Source: an uncultured Chitinophagaceae bacterium
GTDB lineage: Bacteria > Bacteroidota > Bacteroidia > Chitinophagales > Chitinophagaceae
DNA length: 7,133 bases
Assembly: GCA_937996595.1 (NCBI GenBank)
Contig: CALKVC010000202.1
Span: 1 to 7,133, forward strand
Direction of reading: 5' to 3'
The notes beneath the pieces were generated by a model. That model was not told the origin of the DNA. It worked only from the letters and a program-made list of their open reading frames with translations, and did not search any database. The translations under genes and the position numbers were made by a program. Position 1 is the first letter of the stretch; each line of letters begins with the position of its first letter. Below are positions 1 through 7,133 of this stretch, piece after piece.

Positions 1-3000
1 GGTAAACCCGAGTATGTCCGGTACATACAATGTAGGCCCGGCACAGGTTTACACGACACTAACTGCCGCCGTTGCTGCTTATAACAGTTCCTGCCTTTCA
101 GGCCCAGTTACATTTGTCTTGACGGGAGTTACCTATTCTGGTTCCGAAACATTCCCAATAACCATCAATGATAATTCAACAGCTAGTGCTACCAATACAC
201 TTACCATCAGGCCTAATACCGGTGTAAATGCAACCATAACAGGTGCTGTTAACAGTGCTGCGGTTATCCGTATCCGTGGTAAATATGTTACCATCGATGG
301 ATCCAATAACGGATCCAGTTCAAGGAACCTAACGATCAGCAATACGAGTGCAACTAGCCCGAATATCTTACTGATAGGCTCTACCGGTACTACACCAATT
401 ACTGATGTTACGGTAAAGAACTGTACACTGATCAATGGTGCAAACACGTCTTCAGGTATCTTATTATCAGATGGTGCCATACCGGGAAGCGGCGGCTATT
501 TTTATGATATTACCATCCAGAATAACAGCATACAGCGTGCATGGATAGGCTTGTATTGCCGGGCGGTGAATACAGGAAATAACGGGAATGGATTAACAAT
601 CACATCCAATGACCTTACCACTTCCGGTGCCAATGCCATCCGCAGGGTAGGTATTTACGTGCAGGATGTTCATGGAGCCACTGTTTCCAATAATTCAATT
701 GGTAATTTTGAAACAGCAACCACAGAATTCGATATGGGGGTTTGGTTAGCGGCCGGTACCAGGTATTCAACCGTATCAAATAATACCATCAGTAACCTGG
801 CATATACAGGAGTAAGTAATACGGGCCCGAATGGTATTTTCATTTCAACCAATACCGATAATTCAAACCTGGTTATTGCAAATAATACTATTTCAAACCT
901 TAGCTCTACCGGAACGGTACCGGTATTGGGAGACGGTGCAGCAAGCGGCATCGTGATAGATTTTGCGTCGTCGGGAGGTGTTGTGTATGGTAATAGGATC
1001 AGTAATATCAGGAACAGCAATGCAGGCGGGTACGGGTGCAGCGGCATCCAGTTAAGTGCAACGTCTATTGATGCGGGATTTTTGGTTTATAACAATTTCA
1101 TCTACGATATTGCTTCTACCGGATCAACTGCCAGCAGGGGATATGAAAGGAACGGGCATGGTATCACCATCTGTTCAGGCGGCGGATACCAGATTTACAA
1201 TAACACTATTTTGATGAACACAAACCAGACAAATAGCGGTTATCCATCTGCTATAAATATCACATCAGGCGTAGTAGACCCGTCAGCCATTAACCTGCGA
1301 AATAATATTTTTGTAAATACACAAACCCAGGCCGGTGAAAGGTATACCATCATGTGTGGTGCTGCAAATACCGTTTTTGCTGCCATCGACTATAACGACT
1401 ATCATACATCCGGCACCAACCTGGGTTATATAGGTGCTAACAGGACCAACCTGGCAGCCATACAGGCCGGCTTTGGCAGTAATACCAATTCATTGAACAT
1501 TTTGCCGGTATTCGTATCGTCTACCGACCTGCATATACAGACTTCACCTCCGGTGAATGAAGCGTTGAATTATGCGGGAACACCAATACCGGAAATATTA
1601 TCAGATATTGATGCACAAACAAGGAATGTATTCACGCCTGATATGGGCGCTGATGAATTCCGTGGCCGTGGTTCATGGATCGGTACTACCAGTACTTCAT
1701 GGACTACCGCTTCAAACTGGTTTGATAATTATATTCCATTAGCATCTACGCATGTAGAAATTGCGGGCACGGCTACATTTATGCCTGTCATTTCATCAGC
1801 CACCCATCCGTTGAAAAACCTGGTAATTGAAACCGGGGGTTCTGTAACCGTAAGCGGAACCGGTATTTTGCAGGTGTCAGGGAAAATGGGCAACAGCGGT
1901 ACATTCAATGTTTCTGACGGAACCATTGAAATGACAGCTACTGAGGCCCAGGTAATACCAGCCGGAACATTCCAGTCAAACAGTATCAAAGACCTTATCA
2001 TCAGCAATACAGATAACGTAACTGGTGTAACCTTAGGCGGAACACTTGATGTATACCGTTCATTAACATTCGGGGCTGCCGGCCGTAAACTGACAACCGG
2101 AGGATACCTGAATTTTAAATCTACAGCCACCCAAACAGCCTGGCTAGGCCAGATGACCGGAAGCAATACCATTGATGGTAATGCAACTGTGGAACGTTAT
2201 ATACCACTGCATGCCAAAGCATGGCAGTTCCTGGCGGCTCCAACATCAGGTCAAACAATTAATGCTGCCTGGCAGGAAGGCAATACGCCTTTATCAGCTG
2301 CTCTTAATCCCGCTTATGGTACATTGATCACCAATCATGTTGCCGGAACCGGTTTTGATATTATTGGTGGTACAGGGCCTTCCATGAAGACCTATGATCC
2401 GGTTAGCAATGGCTGGGTTGGGATTGCCAATACAACCATTCCGATTTATAACAGCAGGGGATACATGCTTTTTGTCCGTGGCGACCGTACTGCATCTTCA
2501 GTTTCCGGGCCTACCACATCTGCAAACCTGCGAACAAGCGGTACATTATTCACGCCGGCCAATCCGCCTTCAGTGATAAACCTGGCGGGCAACACATTTG
2601 AATCTGTTGGTAACCCTTATCCGTCTGCCATTGACCTTACGGCATTGACTCTGGCGGGAGGTGTGCAGGATGTATTTTATGTATGGGATCCAAAAGTAAC
2701 CACTTCGCCCTCAGCCTACGGACTTGGTGCATACCAGACTTTCACCCGTAATGGTGCTACCTATGATGTAACACCGGGCGGAGGAAGTTACCCGGGCGGA
2801 ACCTGTAAGACAATAGAATCAGGACAGGCGTTTTTTGTAAGGGCGCCGGTTTCTGCGGGATCAGTAACATTTTCTGAAGCCTGTAAAGTGAGTGGCAGCA
2901 GTGATGTGAACAGGGTGCCGTCGAATATAGCAAGTCAGATGCGTACAAATATGTATGTAATCGTAAATGGCCAAAAAGTACTTATAGATGGCAACCTGGT

Positions 3001-3706
3001 TCAATTTGATGCATCATACATGGATAATATTGATATGCACGATGCCGTTAAACTGGGTAATACCGGTGAAAACCTGGGTATAAAGAGCGGAGATAAATTG
3101 CTGGTGGTAGAGCGCCGTTCTCCGGTAAAACAAGCCGATACTATTTTTTATAACCTGGGCCAGGTTCGGGTAAAACAATATGAATTTGAACTGGTTCCAA
3201 GGCGCTTAACCCAGGAAGGTTTAGAAGCATTCCTGGAAGACAAGTACCTGGGTACAAAAACGCCGGTAAGTCTGGAGGATACAACCCGCATTGCATTTAA
3301 TGTAGTAAACGTTCCGGGTTCTTATGCAACCGACAGGTTCAGGTTGGTATTCCGCAATACGACAAAAACACAAAACCCAGCATTTGAAACGGCACGTAAT
3401 GCCGGAACTGAAAGCTATGACGCAAACAAGCAGGATCTGCAATTGGAAACCGGTATAGCTGTATATCCAAACCCGGTGGAAAATAAAAAACTGCAGTTGC
3501 AGTTTGCAAACCAGCCTATAGGAAAATATAGCCTGCAACTGGTAAACAATGCAGGTCAGCAGGTATATAACGGAATGCTGCAGTTGAGCATAAAAGATGC
3601 TACCAGGCTGGTACAGCTTGAAAGCAGTTTACCCGCAGGCGTTTATTCTTTAAGCATAACTGATTCAAACGGAAAGAAAACGACCCAACAGGTTATTATA
3701 AAATAA
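1..3706 (+). CDS. Large secreted right-handed beta-helix protein with T9SS type A sorting domain (5'-partial)
   Basis: The frame is open to the left edge: the codons before the first in-window ATG (14) read V-N-P-S without a stop, and no signal peptide follows that ATG, so the true start lies upstream. Numbering from that Met: residues about 90-500 carry parallel beta-helix rungs such as SNNTISNL, ANNTISNL, YGNRISNI and YNNTILMN, closing with a DIDAQTR...GADEF motif near 549, typical of beta-helix surface proteins. Residues 555-575 form a W-x5-NW...P linker module. Residues 636-787 are shared with the downstream gene. GNPYPS (866-871) and GQAFFV (937-942) belong to a module frequent in Bacteroidota secreted proteins, with cysteines 931 and 957 possibly paired. 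Residues 969-1140 are a beta-rich pre-C-terminal region, and 1148-1230 a T9SS sorting domain (VYPNP start, GVYSLSI near the end). Probably exported by Sec then T9SS and displayed or released at the surface. No catalytic residues are recognised, so an adhesin or polysaccharide-binding role is inference. A terminator follows the TAA. Confidence 0.93.
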   Translation, partial: VNPSMSGTYNVGPAQVYTTLTAAVAAYNSSCLSGPVTFVLTGVTYSGSETFPITINDNSTASATNTLTIRPNTGVNATITGAVNSAAVIRIRGKYVTIDGSNNGSSSRNLTISNTSATSPNILLIGSTGTTPITDVTVKNCTLINGANTSSGILLSDGAIPGSGGYFYDITIQNNSIQRAWIGLYCRAVNTGNNGNGLTITSNDLTTSGANAIRRVGIYVQDVHGATVSNNSIGNFETATTEFDMGVWLAAGTRYSTVSNNTISNLAYTGVSNTGPNGIFISTNTDNSNLVIANNTISNLSSTGTVPVLGDGAASGIVIDFASSGGVVYGNRISNIRNSNAGGYGCSGIQLSATSIDAGFLVYNNFIYDIASTGSTASRGYERNGHGITICSGGGYQIYNNTILMNTNQTNSGYPSAINITSGVVDPSAINLRNNIFVNTQTQAGERYTIMCGAANTVFAAIDYNDYHTSGTNLGYIGANRTNLAAIQAGFGSNTNSLNILPVFVSSTDLHIQTSPPVNEALNYAGTPIPEILSDIDAQTRNVFTPDMGADEFRGRGSWIGTTSTSWTTASNWFDNYIPLASTHVEIAGTATFMPVISSATHPLKNLVIETGGSVTVSGTGILQVSGKMGNSGTFNVSDGTIEMTATEAQVIPAGTFQSNSIKDLIISNTDNVTGVTLGGTLDVYRSLTFGAAGRKLTTGGYLNFKSTATQTAWLGQMTGSNTIDGNATVERYIPLHAKAWQFLAAPTSGQTINAAWQEGNTPLSAALNPAYGTLITNHVAGTGFDIIGGTGPSMKTYDPVSNGWVGIANTTIPIYNSRGYMLFVRGDRTASSVSGPTTSANLRTSGTLFTPANPPSVINLAGNTFESVGNPYPSAIDLTALTLAGGVQDVFYVWDPKVTTSPSAYGLGAYQTFTRNGATYDVTPGGGSYPGGTCKTIESGQAFFVRAPVSAGSVTFSEACKVSGSSDVNRVPSNIASQMRTNMYVIVNGQKVLIDGNLVQFDASYMDNIDMHDAVKLGNTGENLGIKSGDKLLVVERRSPVKQADTIFYNLGQVRVKQYEFELVPRRLTQEGLEAFLEDKYLGTKTPVSLEDTTRIAFNVVNVPGSYATDRFRLVFRNTTKTQNPAFETARNAGTESYDANKQDLQLETGIAVYPNPVENKKLQLQFANQPIGKYSLQLVNNAGQQVYNGMLQLSIKDATRLVQLESSLPAGVYSLSITDSNGKKTTQQVIIK
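1919..2374 (+). repeat. Conserved 152-codon surface module, copy 1 (in gene 1)
   Basis: This stretch encodes residues 636-787 of the first protein and aligns without gaps to 6677-7132 in the second. By hand count about 111 of 152 residues are identical, and about 89 of the last 113. Invariant stretches include TVERYIPLHAKAWQFL, PTSGQTINAAWQEGN and GTGFDIIGGT. The DNA has diverged mostly at third codon positions; the longest exact match I noticed is 18 bases (2267-2284). This fits an old duplication held by protein-level selection rather than a recent DNA repeat. Confidence 0.9.
3455..3703 (+). other. T9SS type A C-terminal sorting domain (within gene 1)
   Basis: Residues 1148-1230 begin IAVYPNPVENKKL, continue through a YSLQLVNNAGQQVYNG beta-hairpin and LPAGVYSLSI, and end in a short basic tail (KKTTQQVIIK). 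This is the recognisable layout of the Por secretion tail. In the family the domain directs a Sec-exported protein across the outer membrane by the type IX system and is normally cleaved on arrival. It lies at the extreme C-terminus, as expected, so the 3' end of this gene is complete. Confidence 0.92.
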
Positions 3707-3726
3707 GTTCATTCATGTTTATGTAT

Positions 3727-3757
3727 AGAGGCTGCCGTGATGGCAGCCTCTTTTTTT
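3727..3757 (+). terminator. Rho-independent terminator of gene 1
   Basis: A perfect inverted repeat, GAGGCTGCC (3728-3736) and GGCAGCCTC (3742-3750), encloses a five-base loop (GTGAT) and is followed directly by seven T residues (3751-3757). An extra A-T pair (3727/3751) extends the stem to ten pairs. It begins 20 bases after the TAA of the upstream gene and has the T-tract on the + strand side, so it terminates rightward transcription. Confidence 0.93.
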
Positions 3758-3801
3758 ATAAAATTTTGGGTTAAGATTAGTGAAAAATATAGTGTTAAAT
3801 A

Positions 3802-3832
3802 TTGTGATTATTTGGTAAAATGTATAATTTTG
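3802..3832 (+). promoter_or_regulatory. Candidate Bacteroidota promoter for gene 2
   Basis: TAATTTTG at 3825-3832 matches the Bacteroidota -7 consensus TAnnTTTG exactly. A TTG at 3802-3804 lies 20 bases upstream, within the usual spacing for the -33 element. Transcription would begin near 3838-3840, giving a leader of roughly 190 bases before the ATG at 4031. The element lies downstream of the terminator, which fits independent transcription. In AT-rich DNA such a match can occur by chance, so this is a candidate only. Confidence 0.55.
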
Positions 3833-3950
3833 TACCTGATATGTAAATGCTATCCTTTAAGCAACCATCATATTCGCTTACTCTCTGATCCGTGATCTTT
3901 TGAAACACCTCAATTAAGGCGCAAGGCCTGTTTACAAATTTAAATGTTGG

Positions 3951-4010
3951 TTCACATTCAATTCGTGGCAGCAAACTGTATTTATTTGCTTCGCCTGAAT
4001 GAATGTTGAA
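3951..4010 (+). promoter_or_regulatory. Long imperfect hairpin in the leader of gene 2
   Basis: Reading inward, pairs form between 3951-3953 and 4008-4010, 3954-3959 and 4001-4006, 3961-3964 and 3997-4000, 3967-3969 and 3993-3995, and 3970-3975 and 3985-3990. That makes 22 Watson-Crick pairs around a nine-base loop (3976-3984), interrupted only by one- or two-base bulges and a small internal loop. It ends 20 bases before the start codon. No T-tract follows, so it does not look like a terminator. A role in mRNA stability or translation control of the surface protein is inference. Confidence 0.5.
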
Positions 4011-4030
4011 ATAGCTATTAATAGCGGATT

Positions 4031-7000
4031 ATGAAGAAATATATACTGGTATTCATTTTTTTATGGGGACTGTCAACGGCTTTTGCGCAAAGCACGCTGA
4101 ACTATGGCTTTACCCATGCCAGTAATGCATCTTTAACAGATATGACTTCCGGTTCTACCAACCTGCTGGTACCCGCAACCGAAACCGGTGAATTTGTTTC
4201 AACAACAGCACCCATCGGTTTTGAATTTTGGCTGATGGGGAACTGCTACACGCAATTTTCAGTTAATTCAAACGGTTTGATGAGGCTGGGGAAGACTGCC
4301 ATTACAAATGCCAGTATTAATTCGGCAGCCAATGCTGCTTCTAATTCAGCCTGTCTCTATGCTTTCTGGGATAACCTGAATGCTTATTCAACTTCGGCAA
4401 CTTCTAAAGTAAGGTATAAGGTTAGTGGCACTGCACCCAACCGGATACTGACAGTTGAATGGAAAGATTTTATCATCAGCAATAATTCATTTGATGCCGA
4501 CAGGCTTTCAACCTGGCAGGTTAAATTATACGAAACAACGGGTGTTTTTGAATATGTGTACGGACGGATGCAAGTGGCTATAGGGTCAGCAGTGGTAAGC
4601 GCTTCTATCGGCATGACATACCTCAATATCAATAACAGCCTTATCTATGTAACATCTATCAGCAGCCCGGATGTATTAAGGACCAGCGCCGGATTCGTTT
4701 CAACCCTGGTTAACACAGCAACAGCGGGAAATATATCTGCCCTCAATTCTTATACCAATGGCAGCAGGGTAAAATATACATTTACCCCGGTTTTGCCTTC
4801 AGCGGATCCTTCAAACCTGACATTTTCAGCGGTTGGCAACAATTCAATGACATTAAACTGGAATGACAATGCCTCTAATGAAAGGGGCTATGTTATTTAC
4901 AGGTCAGATGATGGCGGCATCACATACAATTTTGTTACACAAACGGCTGCAAATGCCACCAGTTCTGTTCAATCTGCATTAGCACCCGGTACATTATATC
5001 ACTGGAAGCTGTATGCGGTTACGGAAGGGGCACTCAGTAACCCAGCCAGTGGAAGCCAGTCAACTACAGATTGTATTGGAGCACCGGTAACAAATACACT
5101 TTTATTTTCAGGAGGTGTTGGTGGCGCTGTTAACTGGAGTGCCGCAGCCTGGTCATTAGGCGTTCCTACCGCCTGCCAGGATGTGGAAATCATTTTTGCA
5201 AGTTCAGCCGATCTTACCGCTACTTATGTTATAAACCTGGATATGCCGGTAACGGTAAACAACCTTACCATTCGCGGCGATTACGGAGGCACCGGAACCA
5301 AAGTGCTTACCATGCAAACGAATAGCAGGTCTATAACAGTACTTGGAAACCTGCATATGTCAGCTACCGGTGGTACCGGTTTTGCCAGCGGAAGCAGCCT
5401 GGTTAACTTTTTTGCCAATAACGGATCTGTGGTAACTGTTTTAGGAAATACTGTTATAGGTAATATCGGGGATACAAAAACATCCCGGTTTGGCGGTGCT
5501 ACTTCGCCCGCTAACCAGGATCCGCAGTTTTATTTTAAAGGAAACCTTACATTCAATGATAATGGAACCACCAGTTTCCCCGGTACCTATCATTTTGATG
5601 GCGGGGTTAACCAGGTGCTAACCAATGACTGCGCTTCATCATCTGCCAGGTTTGGGGAAGTTGAAATTGGCAAATTCAAAACAACTACGCTGACGGTAAC
5701 GGGAAGCTATGCTTTTAACACGCATGCCGATACCAGGAACCTTACAGTAAACGAAGGTTCAACACTGGTGCTGCCAAATAACAGTGCCTTCAACCAGTTT
5801 GTACCTAACAGGGGCGCATTCATTTTAAAAGCAAATGCTACGGTTAAGCTGGGCGATAATAGCGGCGGTTTACCGGGAAGTAATTTTCCATTGAACTACA
5901 GTTTTATTTCAATTAACAAGAATAGTACTGTGGAATACAATTCTTTATCACCAGATGATCAAATAATTTATGCTGATATTGAGTATGGTAATATTACATT
6001 ATCAAATAGTTCCCGTAAATATATTACCAGCCAGTTAACAGTTAATGGTAATTTCACCATTAATAACGGATCAACATTTGGCTGCGAAGCAATGACATTA
6101 TTCAACGGTACAAATTTTACCAATGATGGCATAGTTGACGGGCTGAACGCCAATAGCGATTTCAGGTTTTATGGCAATACCCCACAGGTGTATGCCGGTA
6201 GCGGTTCATTTGGCAACGCACTGGTACCATTCGGCGGATGGGGGGTAACTATTTACAACCATACGGGTGTTATACTGAATGCCCCGGTTCATACGAACAG
6301 GGTTAACCTTTTCAATGGTACTTTTTATAACAGCAATCATTTTAAAATAGGCACTGCATCTTTCGGGATGGTACAGCGTGGCGGTTTAACGGATGAACAT
6401 GCGGGTGCTTTTGATACATATCCTGAAATTGTCAGTGTAAATAATTATGTACTCCGGTATGAGAATGCTAATCCGGTGATTTCCGGTCCAGAAATACCAC
6501 TTTCCGGTAAAGTATATGATTTATATAGCAACAATGTAACAGGTATTACCCTGGCTGCTAACCTGGATGTAAGTAATGACCTGAAGCTTATGGAAAGTAC
6601 CATGAATATTGGCGCTCACATCCTTAAGATTGGCAATGCTGTTACTATCAATAATGGCAATATCAATGCGGCCACGGGTACGGTAGAATATTACGGATCA
6701 GCAGCACAGTCTATTGCTGCAAATACTTTTGAGAACAACAGTATCAATCACCTGGTAATCAATAATGCTGATAATGTAACCGGAGTTTCTCTTGCCGGCA
6801 TGCTGGATGTTTATGGGTCAGTTACATTTGGCGCGGCAGGAAAAAAACTGTCAACCGGCGGGTTACTTAATTTCAAATCAACCGCTACAGGTACAGCCTG
6901 GCTTGGCCCGTTAACGGCTAATAATACCATTACCGGGGAAGCTACCGTTGAGCGGTATATCCCGCTTCATGCAAAAGCCTGGCAGTTTTTATCCATTCCA

Positions 7001-7133
7001 ACATCTGGACAAACAATCAATGCGGCCTGGCAGGAAGGCAATGCACCGATGTCATCGGCCATTAACCCTGAATTTGGTACGTTGATTACCAATCATACGC
7101 CCGGCACCGGTTTCGACATTATCGGCGGAACGG
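4031..7133 (+). CDS. Large secreted FnIII and beta-repeat surface protein (3'-partial)
   Basis: This frame runs 1034 codons without a stop to the window edge. The ATG at 4031 is chosen because a classic signal peptide follows at once: MKKYILVFIFLWGLSTAFAQ, basic N-end, hydrophobic core, likely cleavage near AFA|Q. No Shine-Dalgarno sequence is visible, which is usual in Bacteroidota. Residues 21-255 form a beta-rich N-terminal domain (GFEFWLMGNCYTQFSVNSNG, then an FWDNL motif). Residues 256-346 resemble a fibronectin type III domain (MTLNWNDNASNERGYVIYRS, then PGTLYHWKLYAV). Residues 369-392 hold a W-x4-W...P...DVEI motif like that of the upstream protein. Residues 518-882 carry degenerate beta repeats, and 883-1034 are the module shared with gene 1, where the window stops. 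By analogy with gene 1, the missing part should hold the GNPYPS/GQAFFV region and a T9SS sorting domain, which is inference. The likely role is a surface adhesin or binding protein; no enzymatic motif was seen. Confidence 0.93.
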   Translation, partial: MKKYILVFIFLWGLSTAFAQSTLNYGFTHASNASLTDMTSGSTNLLVPATETGEFVSTTAPIGFEFWLMGNCYTQFSVNSNGLMRLGKTAITNASINSAANAASNSACLYAFWDNLNAYSTSATSKVRYKVSGTAPNRILTVEWKDFIISNNSFDADRLSTWQVKLYETTGVFEYVYGRMQVAIGSAVVSASIGMTYLNINNSLIYVTSISSPDVLRTSAGFVSTLVNTATAGNISALNSYTNGSRVKYTFTPVLPSADPSNLTFSAVGNNSMTLNWNDNASNERGYVIYRSDDGGITYNFVTQTAANATSSVQSALAPGTLYHWKLYAVTEGALSNPASGSQSTTDCIGAPVTNTLLFSGGVGGAVNWSAAAWSLGVPTACQDVEIIFASSADLTATYVINLDMPVTVNNLTIRGDYGGTGTKVLTMQTNSRSITVLGNLHMSATGGTGFASGSSLVNFFANNGSVVTVLGNTVIGNIGDTKTSRFGGATSPANQDPQFYFKGNLTFNDNGTTSFPGTYHFDGGVNQVLTNDCASSSARFGEVEIGKFKTTTLTVTGSYAFNTHADTRNLTVNEGSTLVLPNNSAFNQFVPNRGAFILKANATVKLGDNSGGLPGSNFPLNYSFISINKNSTVEYNSLSPDDQIIYADIEYGNITLSNSSRKYITSQLTVNGNFTINNGSTFGCEAMTLFNGTNFTNDGIVDGLNANSDFRFYGNTPQVYAGSGSFGNALVPFGGWGVTIYNHTGVILNAPVHTNRVNLFNGTFYNSNHFKIGTASFGMVQRGGLTDEHAGAFDTYPEIVSVNNYVLRYENANPVISGPEIPLSGKVYDLYSNNVTGITLAANLDVSNDLKLMESTMNIGAHILKIGNAVTINNGNINAATGTVEYYGSAAQSIAANTFENNSINHLVINNADNVTGVSLAGMLDVYGSVTFGAAGKKLSTGGLLNFKSTATGTAWLGPLTANNTITGEATVERYIPLHAKAWQFLSIPTSGQTINAAWQEGNAPMSSAINPEFGTLITNHTPGTGFDIIGGT
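5582..6829 (+). repeat. Degenerate beta-strand repeats in gene 2 (about five copies)
   Basis: The protein repeats a pattern of the form [G/S]-x-[V/Y/F]-x-[Y/F]...Q-x-[I/L/V]...N-x-[L/I/V]...[L]-x-V. Copies begin at residues 518 (GTYHFDGGVNQVL), 632 (STVEYNSLSPDDQIIY), 709 (SDFRFYGNTPQVYAG), 806 (YVLRYENANPVISG) and 883 (GTVEYYGSAAQSIAA). Spacing is 114, 77, 97 and 77 residues. The last two also share NNVTGITLAANLDV and DNVTGVSLAGMLDV. The single equivalent in gene 1 is GTIEMTATEAQVIPAG at its residue 636. Such repeats are common in Bacteroidota surface proteins and probably build an extended beta stalk. The fourth copy is the least certain. Confidence 0.65.
6677..7132 (+). repeat. Conserved 152-codon surface module, copy 2 (in gene 2)
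   Basis: This stretch encodes residues 883-1034 of the second protein and is the gap-free counterpart of 1919-2374. The match is still strong at the window edge (GTGFDIIGGT), so homology almost certainly continues beyond it. Substitutions cluster in the first 40 residues, while the ERYIPLHAKAWQFL and SGQTINAAWQEGN core is invariant. The longest exact DNA match noticed with copy 1 is 18 bases (7025-7042). Confidence 0.9.

Larger units (their letters stand above)
3707..4030. other. Intergenic region between the two surface-protein genes (324 bases)
   Basis: I see no convincing gene here on either strand. It is AT-rich compared with the flanking genes. In order it holds the terminator of the upstream gene, a Bacteroidota-type promoter candidate and an imperfect long hairpin shortly before the next start codon. 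The terminator plus promoter suggests that the two genes are separate transcription units. Bases between about 3840 and 3950 show nothing I can name beyond a short palindrome (atttaaat, 3938-3945). Confidence 0.75.

Noticed and set aside
299..316. Two GGATCC palindromes six bases apart
   Set aside because: They encode part of an ordinary IDGSNNGSS stretch; chance occurrence within coding sequence explains them.
776..915. Repeated AATAATAC...-like DNA that could suggest a repeat array
   Set aside because: The similarity reflects beta-helix rungs (NNTISNL) in the protein; spacing and sequence are irregular, so it is not CRISPR or a tandem DNA repeat.
133..2172. Minus-strand open frames within gene 1 (133-480, 670-1047, 1729-2172)
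   Set aside because: They lie wholly within a strongly supported + strand protein and show composition typical of antisense shadows (P/V/L-rich without domains).
2394..3538. Other frames inside gene 1 (2394-2576 +, 2757-2948 -, 3221-3538 -)
   Set aside because: They overlap the GNPYPS/GQAFFV module and the T9SS region of the real gene and have no recognisable protein features.
3847..3888. Thirteen-codon reading frame (ATG 3847 to TGA) in the leader of gene 2 as a leader peptide
   Set aside because: It is very short, has no ribosome binding site, starts only a few bases after the predicted transcription start and shows no attenuator structure tied to it.
4384..6153. Minus-strand open frames within gene 2 (4384-4632, 4999-5193, 5968-6153)
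   Set aside because: They are antisense to an uninterrupted 1034-codon frame with signal peptide and FnIII domain, so they are shadows.
2267..7042. 18-base exact match (2267-2284 and 7025-7042) as an attachment site or element boundary
   Set aside because: It sits in frame in the most conserved part of the shared protein module, and no integrase, transposase or terminal inverted repeats are present.

Overview
The window looks like a piece of a Bacteroidota chromosome, most likely a Chitinophagaceae-like or related gliding/environmental member. The basis is the domain types seen: a C-terminal type IX secretion (T9SS) sorting domain, the GNPYPS...GQAFFV surface-protein module and NNxISN-type beta-helix rungs. 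A Bacteroidota-style -7 promoter element (TAATTTTG, matching TAnnTTTG) and the absence of a Shine-Dalgarno sequence agree with this. The family-level placement is inference.

Layout: two very large surface/secreted protein genes lie in tandem on the + strand. Gene 1 (window start to 3706) is open at the left edge and lacks its true start. It runs from a right-handed beta-helix region, through a W-x5-NW linker module and a module shared with gene 2, to a T9SS C-terminal sorting domain. It ends at a near-textbook intrinsic terminator (3727-3757). A 324-base intergenic region (3707-4030) follows. It holds that terminator, a promoter candidate at 3802-3832 and a long imperfect hairpin (3951-4010) just upstream of the next start. 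Gene 2 (4031 to the right edge) starts with a clear signal peptide, then an N-terminal beta-rich domain, a fibronectin type III domain and a long stretch of degenerate beta repeats. It then enters the same conserved module as gene 1 and is cut off by the window end. It is an uninterrupted frame of 1034 codons with no stop inside the window.

How they relate: the genes are separately transcribed mosaic paralogues. Their N-terminal halves are unrelated (beta-helix versus FnIII plus repeats), but a 152-codon block (1919-2374 and 6677-7132) aligns without gaps at about 73% amino-acid identity by hand count. Both proteins are probably exported by Sec and then T9SS to the cell surface or medium, as adhesin-like or matrix/carbohydrate-interacting proteins. 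No enzyme active site could be identified in either.

I found no defence system, mobile element, CRISPR array, tRNA or rRNA. The most notable features are the modular duplication, the variable repeat region in gene 2 and the structured leader of gene 2.
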